Part shown: positions 20,301 to 27,825 of the stretch, piece after piece
How positions within the stretch are numbered: the first letter of the stretch is position 1
Layout: each line of letters begins with the position of its first letter
Origin: Mesorhizobium onobrychidis
GTDB taxonomy: Bacteria; Pseudomonadota; Alphaproteobacteria; Rhizobiales; Rhizobiaceae
Assembly: GCF_024707545.1 (NCBI RefSeq)
Contig: NZ_CP062230.1
Location: 1 to 64,000 of the forward strand
Direction of reading: 5' to 3'
DNA length: 64,000 bases
The notes under the pieces: generated by a model
Told to the model about the DNA's origin: nothing
The model's database searches: none
Seen by the model: only the letters and a program-made list of their open reading frames with translations
Made by a program: the position numbers and the translations under genes

Positions 20301-21561
20301 GTATGGAAACAAGGTTGTGGGACCAGATTCTAGCGCTAGACGGTGACACGAGCCGCCCACCATGAGTTGGCACGAACTCTGCGGCATGTACCGCCATTCC
20401 AAGGGCGCGTTCGATCTTGCGATCGAGCCGAGTGACATTGGCGGGAGGCAGCTTCGCCAGCGGCCGAAAGAGCTCCAGAGCGGAGGCCGGCTCCAAATAG
20501 CTGGCGGCATGGCTTGCTAGGTCGCCTAGTGCATCGAGGAGCACCGACTGGTGTTTCGCGCCAGCCAAAAGGTGGTTGCGATCACTGCGGAGTTCGAACG
20601 CGGCATGTACCAAAAACGGCGCCGAGATCGTCTCCTGAGTTGGGAAGAAGACATGGACAGGTATCTCCCGCTGGGCCGGAATAGCAATCTTCCCTTCCAC
20701 CTTGACGGCGATAGTAGCACTGAGCCGCTTCGATCCATCGGTCGGCGTCTCCCAAAGCTTCGACCACATCCGCCATTCTTCCACTTGGCTCTCGTTGCCT
20801 TCCAAGGTCGAAAGGACCGCTCGGACGGCCATGCCATTGAGACTGCCGCCCTGTTTGCTCATGCGGCGAGCCGTGCCATTTCCGAATTGGATCTCAAGGG
20901 AGGTCAGGTGCTGGCAGAGAAGCAGGAAATGCGGAGCAAGCCCGCGGAGGCTGTGCTCGACCTGCTCTCGGGTTTCCGCTCCCTTGTACGGGAGCTTGAC
21001 GACCGTAGCGAAGCCCTCAGAGCGAAACGATTTGACCAGCTTGTCAGGCAGTGTGGTATGCGGCAACCTGAAAACCAAGCGCGGCGGCTTCGCAACCAGC
21101 TTGCTAAGCATGGTTGCCGATCGATCCGGATCGAAAGCGAAATGGAATTGCCCCGAATGCACTTCAGGGCGATCTGTCAGTTCCAGAACGGACTTGAAGC
21201 CTAATCCCTTTGCTCCGATCAATTCGCTTGAGGGACTGCCGGCTGGAGCCATGGCATCATCGGCATTCTGGAGCAACTCCCAAAGCGCGCGCCCCGCATA
21301 GTCTCGTCGTGCGGCATTTTCCTCGTTGACGTGGGCGTTCAAGTCGTTGAGGTTCTGACTGTAAAGGTCCAAGCGCTGATTGCTGATAGCGCTTGCTAGC
21401 TCGCCGTCTCGGCAATTATAGTTATCGATCGGTGCGCCTTCCGCCTTGGTACTGAGATATTGGTTCGAGATGGAGATGACGCCGGGTCGGTCCATCGGCC
21501 GTCCAGTATTGGCGAAATAGATCGCCTCATCCGTAATGACTATTTTCACGCTGTTGAGCAC
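17335..21561 (-). CDS. Sacsin-like GHKL ATPase with C-terminal nuclease-like domain
   Basis: A very large 1408-residue protein. An N-terminal sacsin/Hsp90-like ATP-binding domain is shown by the N-box ALWELLQNADDAM (about 92-104) and IGAKGLGFKSVLELTD (about 114-129). A strand carrying VITDEAIYFANTG (about 8-20) comes before the N-box. The long middle is unassigned. The last 170 residues hold a DUF3883-like PD-(D/E)XK region: an ESDVV aspartate followed by EWHIEIKTLATER (about 1270-1285). It is the last of a three-gene leftward operon with a DUF4258 protein and a RecB-like nuclease/helicase. An ATP-driven sensor coupled to a nuclease is the inferred role. Confidence 0.82.
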   Translation of the reverse strand: MLNSVKIVITDEAIYFANTGRPMDRPGVISISNQYLSTKAEGAPIDNYNCRDGELASAISNQRLDLYSQNLNDLNAHVNEENAARRDYAGRALWELLQNADDAMAPAGSPSSELIGAKGLGFKSVLELTDRPEVHSGQFHFAFDPDRSATMLSKLVAKPPRLVFRLPHTTLPDKLVKSFRSEGFATVVKLPYKGAETREQVEHSLRGLAPHFLLLCQHLTSLEIQFGNGTARRMSKQGGSLNGMAVRAVLSTLEGNESQVEEWRMWSKLWETPTDGSKRLSATIAVKVEGKIAIPAQREIPVHVFFPTQETISAPFLVHAAFELRSDRNHLLAGAKHQSVLLDALGDLASHAASYLEPASALELFRPLAKLPPANVTRLDRKIERALGMAVHAAEFVPTHGGRLVSPSSARIWSHNLVSILDRRLKAIREARLCAKAVIEAAPALREFGAETLRIADYAELLANVRCKTLDECLNAADVIRDACLEGGNLTDSATALLAKGSFWFVNDGNVRPLEGKQPLVNFRSAAWPSWLVVDDLHSDFVKAVFPSGKETEKWAPLIEGRLLRSIDDKIVHCLVPTLSNWSPNDWAERGWEALETLCAWLPDLDWSKIEPFIPKKTQLSEPARAALIETARVPFGSDWVASADAYASGEIGGSHEMAEYFRIQDGRTVVGMPPKANVVGKGRWKALLRYLGVSWEPKIRAMSGRQDHGLLCQSRYWAAIEASSLRYLKCDWYVDGFPDAIADVRPARLLRMIEVLQPAVSQLSAAYTKVWGVMLAHRPYPFESCADYQLKREAYLPCRPSFTHPGNRGAPCDLYWPHRGLPGITPTLDVGSFPLGERSRLKKFLVSQLKVQEKLPDTWETWLDWADGLADHVASGGSISIRAARNFYEEFVSRKFDDRQPRTPKRVVAATSDKLIAVPAKDVVWIDEPKLASPEVHAELLATQPLFLPMLDRGAGSVQRLKTRKASELVAVTPDFRDGPIEITARLESRLKSRRRALAAVCERKGEKWAEPGILRSVQGLSLTLTLADQVISRHAAAAFHVQGTWLINLDAGLWEGLAMACADRFRNSADLRLWFVQILKAPNAQEVSAILRDGGIPSYRLEELSLVDDEAPPPEFVSRPTASLLIEPPGPSPLLPETDVGLGPREFDEDHGSEYTGVDKSDGSKADRGTRSDGRSTQLPSATSGRSGSVLSSALRKRPLYEGGSKLSGGGTPGRAIAAGAAIQARALGYAGEEWFARRLENTIAVGWTPSFNVRDEEVRESDVVLSSDCDEWHIEIKTLATERIYWSEHERRKAEDKPSRYLMAFLLPDVTSGFKVCWSWNPLNDLLPCERRVDWVWAASDPGPPLPADSWKPLGGLKRPERPPDRMNFAIRIQQAFLDTLPRENDDLELLWNRLTAPTVEEAAE

Positions 21562-21594
21562 CGTCCGCTCCCTCGCAATCCCACTAGCGCCAGT

Positions 21595-21858
21595 TCAAAA
21601 TTTCAGGCGTCGCGTCCGCTTCGCTGCTGTAATTATCTTTCCGTCATCGCTCATTACTAGATAACTGTTCAGCCGATCCGAAAGTCTTGCGTACTGGCGC
21701 CCCAGTTCTTCCTCGGCGCGCGCTCGTGCTCTGTCATCCATGAAATACACGTCTGCGCCGTGTCGGCGTTTGCGACGCCCGTAGGCGAGGATGGCATCGA
21801 CAACTTCGGCCTTGATCCCTCTCTGCTGACAGCGGATTTCTGCGTGGTTCGTGTACAT
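21595..21858 (-). CDS. DUF4258 domain protein
   Basis: An 87-residue protein with the DUF4258 pattern: HAEIRCQQRGI at the N-terminus, VDAILAYGRRKRRHGADVYF, and a final VMSDDGKIITAAKRT. DUF4258 proteins are small and sometimes grouped with RelE-like toxins. The ATG at 21858 follows GGAGGAGAATTCG, an excellent ribosome-binding site. The gene sits between the RecB-like helicase gene (55 bp upstream) and the sacsin-like gene (33 bp downstream), so all three are probably co-transcribed. Confidence 0.8.
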   Translation of the reverse strand: MYTNHAEIRCQQRGIKAEVVDAILAYGRRKRRHGADVYFMDDRARARAEEELGRQYARLSDRLNSYLVMSDDGKIITAAKRTRRLKF

Positions 21859-21916
21859 CGAATTCTCCTCCTTCCTGTGTCGTCTGGAAGGTAGGAGAGG
21901 GGGATGCCAATTCCTG

Positions 21917-24900
21917 TCATGCAGCCCGCCCCCGTGAAACGGCAGCCATGGTAGCGCCTTCCTGCGTAAGGCCATACTCATGCAAGGCGCAGAGCGTATT
22001 GACGAGCCGCATCTCGTTAACGTTGCTGCAGGGAACCTCCAGGAGGCGCGGACTGGCGAAAACGAGCGCAAGCACCTGCGCCCGCGAAACAGCGACATTG
22101 ATCCGGTTGAGGCTGAAAAGGAACTCGACACCCCGCGGTATTTCATCTGCCGACGAGGTAGTCATTGACACGATGCAGACGGGTGCTTCCTGTCCCTGGA
22201 ATTTGTCAACCGTTCCGATGCGTGCGCCGGCGGGCAGCGATCTTTTCAGGGCATTGACCTGGGCGTTGTAGGGCGCCACGATCAGGATGTCCGCAAGCGT
22301 CAGGTTTTTCTCCAAACCATCACGGTTGCGAAACCTTGCTCCGACCAGGCGATCGATCTCTTTACGGATCGCAGCAATCTCCTCGACAGAAGTCTGTCTG
22401 TTTCCCGTGTGCGAAACTTGCAGAAGATGGACACCCGAAGATCGGTCGACGGGATCAAGAAGGAGAGCCTGTTTTGCGGCGCCTTCATCCGAAGTGAGGC
22501 GGCCCTCATAGACGATGTCGGATATGAATCGGCAAACGTCTGGGTGCATGCGCCGCGACACCGGCAGGAAAATGCCCATGTCGGCCGGAACAGTGTTATG
22601 CCCGGCGAGCAGATATTCGAGCGACGACAGCCCACTTTCTCCAGGATGCGCACCCTGAATCGGCTGAGGCAACTGCATAGGATCGCCAACCAGCACAATG
22701 TTTTTGGCACAGGTGCCCATCGCAACGATGTTCGCAACTGAAACCTGGCCAGCCTCGTCGACAAACAGATAGTCGAAAGCCTGTTGGAATTCTGGCCTCG
22801 AGAGCAGCCAAGCCGTCCCGCCCACCACTGAGGCCGTGATCAACTGAATGTCTTCATTTTTGGACGTGACGTAGATGGAGCCATGCGGATCGTCGAAGCC
22901 GTCTCCCCCTTTCTTTGCTATGGCGACCGATGTGCCGGCTTCGTTGGCTCTATCGACCACCGCACACAGCAGATTGTCGATGGCCTTGTGGCTATTGGAG
23001 GCGACTGCAATCCGCTTCCCTCGCTTGACCAAATCCAGGATAGCGCAGGAACTGACGTAAGTCTTTCCAGTGCCTGGTGGTCCCTGGACGGCCACTGTAC
23101 TGCGATCGAGGTCACCGACCGCGGTGATGACTTCCGGAACGACATCTGAAGACGGATCGATGATGTTCGGCTGTCTACCATGGCTCAGAAAGCGAGGTCT
23201 GCAACGCTGCAAGAAATCCAGGATTGCCGGGAACTGCCGATCATCCCGAACGATTGAGGCCACCGCGCGTTGAATGGCGCCTTCGATGGTCCGGGTATCC
23301 AGCGGTCCTGCAGGAACCAGGCACGTCGATTCGGGTGCATCATCGTAGCGGTTCATTGAAAACTGCACGACCGCGCGATTGCTAGTTCGATCGATCTCGA
23401 TCAGCTTCGCGGAAGACGGCAGGCCGTCCACCTCGATATGGCAATCTCCCACGTCGATCTTCGTCTCCTGTGCCGGAAACTCATAGGTGCGCTGCCAGTA
23501 GTTGCCGGCAACAGACGTTGCCGAGACAGCTTCCAGCCCGCCGAGGCAGTCGAGATCATCCACCAGTTCATCCGCCTCCCTCCCTATATTGTCAAAGATC
23601 GACCACCAGGCCGGCTTCTTTTCTCGCGGGTGGAAGTAGCTCAGATCAAACAGCAGGTCGGCCAGCCGATCCCCTAGTTGCGCGCGAACTGGCTGCAGCC
23701 TTTCCCGCAGTTTGTCCGCGGCCGCTTGCTCGGCAGCAACTCTCTCAAGATTACAGCCGGCGCCTTCGTCCGCCCCTCCTCGATCCCGCCATTCCATGTT
23801 TGGGGGACGCACCTCGGCTATTAACCAGTCGCGGAGCAGCTGCGTGGAGATGCAGTCAACCCGGTTGTAGTCGCGGATTTCATCGAGAATGCTTTGGTCG
23901 CCCGTCTCGCGCCATTTTTCATAGGCGACTACGCTGCCACCGGCAGTCTTCACCTCCCCGGTGCGTGCTTCCATGTAGAAAACTTCCAGATTCTTGAGCG
24001 AGTAGCGCGGTTCCGACGCAATCAGACCTGCCGAGACCACGCTGTAGAGATCGACGAACCTGTTCTCCCTGAGCATCTGATCCAGCAGCGCCTCGCCTAC
24101 GCCATGACTGCTGGTGAGCTGGCGCAGGGCCGAAACCTCATACGCGGCGTAGTGATAGATGTGTGCTCTCGGGAACCGCTTCAGACGGTCCTCGAAGAAG
24201 ACCATCAGCTGCCGCAGCGCCTCCTTCTCTTCCGTGCGATTGTGCGCCCAGAAATCTCGAAATTCTCCACTGCCTCCACTGTCGAACCAGACCCCATGGA
24301 GATATTCCAGCCCGTCCTCGTAGAAGGGGTCGCCTTCGATGTCATAGAACAGGTCTCCTGCATCGGGCTTCGGAAGCAGAGCCAGGCCCCGGTTAGGGTC
24401 GAACGGCTTAAGCTCGAACGAAGGCCGCCCTCCGGCCCGCCGCGCTGTCTGCAGACGAGCCTGGGTTCGCAACCTGCTCAGCGTCGTCTCCGCTAGCTTC
24501 GGGACTCCTTCATTGTGCTGCCCAAGGGCGGCCATTGTCGTCACGCCAGCTGCAATCAGCTTGCTCCGCTGGCTCCGGGAGATGCCAGCCACAAGGGCAA
24601 GGCTGTCCGACTCCTCCCAATGCGTCTGGCAAACCTCGCGCCAGCGGCACAGGTCGCACATCTTCACCGGATCGGGAGAGGTCGCGGGCGGATCGGCTAC
24701 AAAGCGTTCCAGCCGGGATCGTGCATGGCGAGCATATGCCGCATAGTCCAATAGCCTGAAGGAGAAACGCTCACCGTTCCCCAGCTCAATGTGGGCATAT
24801 TCCGGTTGAAGACCCTGAGCCTCAGCCAAAAGATCCGAATACAGCACAAGCTGCAGAATGTGTTTCGGGTCCGGCTTCCGTTTCAGCTTGGTATCAATGA

Positions 24901-25291
24901 CCTCATAGGAATAGGCGCCCAGCAACGAGGGCTTATCGACCTTGATGAGAAAATCGGACCACCCGCCCCAGGGCAGCCCGAAAAACGCGCCCTGGAAGAG
25001 GACATCCGCGCCGGCAAAGAGCGCCGCACGCGTTTCCTTGGCAGCGGCTGGCAAATCCCGGTCGCGGCCGAACTCGATAACGCGATGGCCTTCTGCACGC
25101 AGCTTGGCAAGAAACTTCGCTTCGTGGGCGTCGCCCTGCTTCTGGAGGATCTTGGCATCCTCCGTATCCTCGGCGGGGAAAAGAGGTTCCCCCTTCGCGT
25201 ATCTGAGATCCATCGCGGTCGCATGATTACAGCCCATGAACCGCATCAGGTCCGATGCGGAAAGCAAAATCTCCGAGCCTTCCAGTTTCAT
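21917..25291 (-). CDS. TM0106-type RecB-like nuclease / superfamily 1 helicase
   Basis: A 1124-residue fusion. The N-terminus is a RecB-like PD-(D/E)XK nuclease: VIDTKLKRKPDPKHILQLVLY (about 130-150), with a Cys cluster CDLCRWREVC at about 212-221. Next comes an RNase H-like exonuclease segment beginning DLFYDIEGD (about 313). The C-terminal half is a Dna2/UPF1-type helicase: GPPGTGKTY (about 735-743), VDEAGQVS, VGDPMQLPQP, DKFQGQE and a final NVAVSRAQ. The gene is first in the leftward operon and divergent from the WYL regulator. Confidence 0.9.
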   Translation of the reverse strand: MKLEGSEILLSASDLMRFMGCNHATAMDLRYAKGEPLFPAEDTEDAKILQKQGDAHEAKFLAKLRAEGHRVIEFGRDRDLPAAAKETRAALFAGADVLFQGAFFGLPWGGWSDFLIKVDKPSLLGAYSYEVIDTKLKRKPDPKHILQLVLYSDLLAEAQGLQPEYAHIELGNGERFSFRLLDYAAYARHARSRLERFVADPPATSPDPVKMCDLCRWREVCQTHWEESDSLALVAGISRSQRSKLIAAGVTTMAALGQHNEGVPKLAETTLSRLRTQARLQTARRAGGRPSFELKPFDPNRGLALLPKPDAGDLFYDIEGDPFYEDGLEYLHGVWFDSGGSGEFRDFWAHNRTEEKEALRQLMVFFEDRLKRFPRAHIYHYAAYEVSALRQLTSSHGVGEALLDQMLRENRFVDLYSVVSAGLIASEPRYSLKNLEVFYMEARTGEVKTAGGSVVAYEKWRETGDQSILDEIRDYNRVDCISTQLLRDWLIAEVRPPNMEWRDRGGADEGAGCNLERVAAEQAAADKLRERLQPVRAQLGDRLADLLFDLSYFHPREKKPAWWSIFDNIGREADELVDDLDCLGGLEAVSATSVAGNYWQRTYEFPAQETKIDVGDCHIEVDGLPSSAKLIEIDRTSNRAVVQFSMNRYDDAPESTCLVPAGPLDTRTIEGAIQRAVASIVRDDRQFPAILDFLQRCRPRFLSHGRQPNIIDPSSDVVPEVITAVGDLDRSTVAVQGPPGTGKTYVSSCAILDLVKRGKRIAVASNSHKAIDNLLCAVVDRANEAGTSVAIAKKGGDGFDDPHGSIYVTSKNEDIQLITASVVGGTAWLLSRPEFQQAFDYLFVDEAGQVSVANIVAMGTCAKNIVLVGDPMQLPQPIQGAHPGESGLSSLEYLLAGHNTVPADMGIFLPVSRRMHPDVCRFISDIVYEGRLTSDEGAAKQALLLDPVDRSSGVHLLQVSHTGNRQTSVEEIAAIRKEIDRLVGARFRNRDGLEKNLTLADILIVAPYNAQVNALKRSLPAGARIGTVDKFQGQEAPVCIVSMTTSSADEIPRGVEFLFSLNRINVAVSRAQVLALVFASPRLLEVPCSNVNEMRLVNTLCALHEYGLTQEGATMAAVSRGRAA

Positions 25292-25311
25292 TTCACTCCC
25301 CCACCCAACTC

Positions 25312-25352
25312 ATAATAGAACCGTAAGTACTGATCGTGACAATAGCTGTCAC
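25312..25352. promoter_or_regulatory. Divergent promoter with WYL operator (site 1)
   Basis: A perfect 17-bp inverted repeat GTGACA-ATAGC-TGTCAC occupies 25336-25352 in the 79-bp gap between the helicase gene and the WYL gene. Reading leftward, TTGTCA (plus 25337-25342) could act as a -35 with TATTAT (plus 25312-25317) as -10, spaced 19 bp; the operator would then cover the -35. The same element recurs at 26420-26436. Assignment to the WYL protein is inference from position. Confidence 0.75.
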
Positions 25353-25370
25353 CCGGATTGGTGAAGATCG

Positions 25371-26366
25371 ATGTCATTTGAGAAGGCCCAGCAGCTGATT
25401 GAGCTTGCAACGTATGTTGCAGCCCGAAGAATGGGCGTGACAGTTGACGACGTCGGGGAGCGGTTTCGCGTATCCAAACGCACGGCGCAGCGGATGCTAC
25501 ATACGCTCGAAGTTCAATTTCCCGAGACCGAATCCAGCTTCGAAGACGATGGGCGTAAACGTTGGCGATTACAGACGGGAGCCCTGCGCGATCTGCTCAC
25601 GCTCACTCCCGATGAACTGGCGGCGCTGGATCTCTCGATCGAGACACTGGAACGGAATGCTCAAGGTCTGGAGGCCGAGCAACTCCGTTCTTTGCGAGAA
25701 AAAATACTGGCGCTGGTGCCGGGCAATCGGATCGCACGTCTGGAAACTGACCACGAAGCATTGCTTGAGGCGCAGGGTCTCGCAGCCCGCCCGGGGCCTA
25801 CGACAAGGCTGGCGCCACATGTGGGTTCGACCATAGCAACGGCGCTTAAGGGGTCGCAGCGGTTGAAGATCGTCTACCAGTCCCGCGGGTCAGATACATC
25901 CACCGAGCGAGTGGTCGAACCTTATGGAGTTTTGATCGGAATCCGACGCTACCTGGTGGCCAGGCCAACAACTGATCGCGCGGGTCCGCTCAGGCACTTC
26001 GTGGCTGAGAAGATCGAACGCGCGGAACTGACCGGCGAGGTCTTCGAACGTGATCCAGGCTTCGACATTCATGCGCATGCGCGGAAGGCGTTCGGAGCTT
26101 TTCAGAACGACAGTGAGTTTGGCGAAGTCATCTGGAAGTTCAAGCCTGACGCAGCGCTGCATGCACGAACTTTCCTGTTCCATCCGGCTCAGATCCTGGA
26201 GGATCAATCCGACGGTTCACTGATCGTGCGTTTCTGGGCGTCCGGTCATATGGAGATGTGCTGGCACCTCTATATGTGGGGAGACAAGGTTGAGGTCGTG
26301 GCGCCGGAGGCCCTTCGCAGAATGGTCGAGACGCACCAGCGCTCTGACTTTCCCTCGCTTCCATAG
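25371..26366 (+). CDS. WYL-domain transcriptional regulator
   Basis: A 331-residue regulator with an N-terminal winged helix-turn-helix (VDDVGERFRVSKRTAQRMLHTLE, about 25-47) and a WYL domain in the second half. RLKIVYQSRG opens the domain near 164, and the signature tripeptide is changed to RYL in GIRRYLVARP (about 192). A C-terminal WCX-like domain follows. WYL proteins bind ligands such as nucleic-acid fragments and often repress defence operons (BrxR and CapW are examples). Two matching inverted repeats flank this gene, which makes it the likely master regulator of the cluster. Confidence 0.92.
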   Translation: MSFEKAQQLIELATYVAARRMGVTVDDVGERFRVSKRTAQRMLHTLEVQFPETESSFEDDGRKRWRLQTGALRDLLTLTPDELAALDLSIETLERNAQGLEAEQLRSLREKILALVPGNRIARLETDHEALLEAQGLAARPGPTTRLAPHVGSTIATALKGSQRLKIVYQSRGSDTSTERVVEPYGVLIGIRRYLVARPTTDRAGPLRHFVAEKIERAELTGEVFERDPGFDIHAHARKAFGAFQNDSEFGEVIWKFKPDAALHARTFLFHPAQILEDQSDGSLIVRFWASGHMEMCWHLYMWGDKVEVVAPEALRRMVETHQRSDFPSLP

Positions 26367-26419
26367 AATGCAATTTCCTAAACAGCTTTGAACCGCGGGA
26401 ACCACACGATCGCCACCAG

Positions 26420-26436
26420 GTGACAGATTCTGTCAT
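26420..26436. promoter_or_regulatory. Second WYL-type operator (site 2)
   Basis: GTGACA-GATTC-TGTCAT is a near-perfect copy of the operator at 25336-25352, with identical half-sites except for the last base and the same 5-bp spacer. It lies 54 bp after the WYL gene and 118 bp before the SbcD-like gene, inside a 187-bp gap that must hold the promoter of the sbcD-sbcC-like pair. Confidence 0.75.
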
Positions 26437-26553
26437 TAGCCTGTGGAAACCTGAAATCCCGAGGGATTGGCAGCCTAGGCAGACACCTAAGCGCAGCCCA
26501 GTATCTGTTTCGGGGAATCAAAGCCTTCTCACGCGAAGGCAAAAGGTGAGGGC

Positions 26554-27825
26554 ATGGCTTTTCGATTTGTTCATACGGCGGACGTTCACCTGGATTCGCC
26601 TCTTCGGTCGCTGGCGCTGCGCAACCCGGAACTAGGCGAACTGATTGGCAACGCGACGCGGCGTGCTTTTGTCAATATCGTCGATCTCTGCCTATCCGAG
26701 CAGGTCAACGCGCTTCTTCTCGCGGGTGATCTCTACGACGGCGATCAGACCTCCATGAAAACTGCGCGGTTCCTTTCCGAGCAAATCCGCCGACTGGACC
26801 AAGCCGGAGTGCGGGTGTTCATCATCCGAGGCAACCACGATGCGTTGTCGAAGATCACCAGAGAACTGACGTACCCGGAAACCGTAAAAGTCTACGGTGG
26901 GCGCCCGGAGGCTATCTCGCTCGAATTGGATCAAGCAACCCCTGTGGTTATTCACGGGCTTAGCTTTGCGCAGGCCCAGTGTCCCGAAAGTCTGGTGGGA
27001 AAGTACAAACCACGGATCGAGGGCGCTGTTAACATCGGTCTTCTGCACACCAGCCTCGCAGGAACGCGGGGGCACGATCCCTATGCACCCTGCGACGTCT
27101 CGGATCTGGAGGCGACAGAGTTCGACTATTGGGCGCTCGGTCACATTCACAAGCGATCAATCAGTAACGGACGCTGCACGATCGTAATGCCTGGCATGCC
27201 CCAGGGGCGCGACATCAACGAATCCGGTCCGAAATCGGTCAGTCTTGTTACGATCGCTGATGACCGAACAGTTCATGTTGAGGAGAGGTTCACCAGCATC
27301 GCACAGTTCGAGCGCGTCGTGATCGACCTCGATGGCGTTGCAGATTGGCGTCAGATGGTGACCACGGTAGCGGGCACCCTGGGGGCTGCGCGGGAAGCTG
27401 CAAATTCCGATCACCTTGTGGTCCGGCTTTCCTTCACCGGACGAACGCCGCTCGCATGGCAGCTCCGTAACGACGTCGACCTCATCAAGACCGAAGCCGA
27501 GCACAGGGCATCTGTCATTGGCCGGACCTGGATCGAGAAAGTGGAGATCCAGTGCACCGACCTCGTTTCTGCGGATGGGACCAACGGGGATCCACTTGTC
27601 GAACTTCGAGAGCTTGTCGGAAGCGAGATCATCGGTTCGGAAGCTTACCACGCCGCGCTCATCGATATTGGGGAGGAGCTTCGTGGTCATCTGCCACCTG
27701 AAAGCAGAGGTACTTTCGGTGCTGATCAGGAGGAGTTTCGGGCGACGTTGCGCCTGCTCGCGCAGGAGGGGGTCGAAGATGTGCTCGCACGGCTCCATCG
27801 TCGGAAGCAGGATGAGGTAGCATGA
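26554..27825 (+). CDS. SbcD/YhaO-like DNA exonuclease (metallophosphoesterase)
   Basis: A 423-residue calcineurin-like phosphoesterase of the SbcD/Mre11/YhaO class. All metal-binding motifs are visible: HTADVHLDSPL (D-x-H, near 7), LLAGDLYDGD (near 55), IRGNHD (near 92), a His in LLHTSLAG and GHIHKR (near 197). It should nick or degrade DNA ends with the ATPase encoded next, whose start codon overlaps this stop by 4 bp. The second WYL-type operator precedes the gene, so it is probably kept low until the regulator is released. Confidence 0.92.
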   Translation: MAFRFVHTADVHLDSPLRSLALRNPELGELIGNATRRAFVNIVDLCLSEQVNALLLAGDLYDGDQTSMKTARFLSEQIRRLDQAGVRVFIIRGNHDALSKITRELTYPETVKVYGGRPEAISLELDQATPVVIHGLSFAQAQCPESLVGKYKPRIEGAVNIGLLHTSLAGTRGHDPYAPCDVSDLEATEFDYWALGHIHKRSISNGRCTIVMPGMPQGRDINESGPKSVSLVTIADDRTVHVEERFTSIAQFERVVIDLDGVADWRQMVTTVAGTLGAAREAANSDHLVVRLSFTGRTPLAWQLRNDVDLIKTEAEHRASVIGRTWIEKVEIQCTDLVSADGTNGDPLVELRELVGSEIIGSEAYHAALIDIGEELRGHLPPESRGTFGADQEEFRATLRLLAQEGVEDVLARLHRRKQDEVA

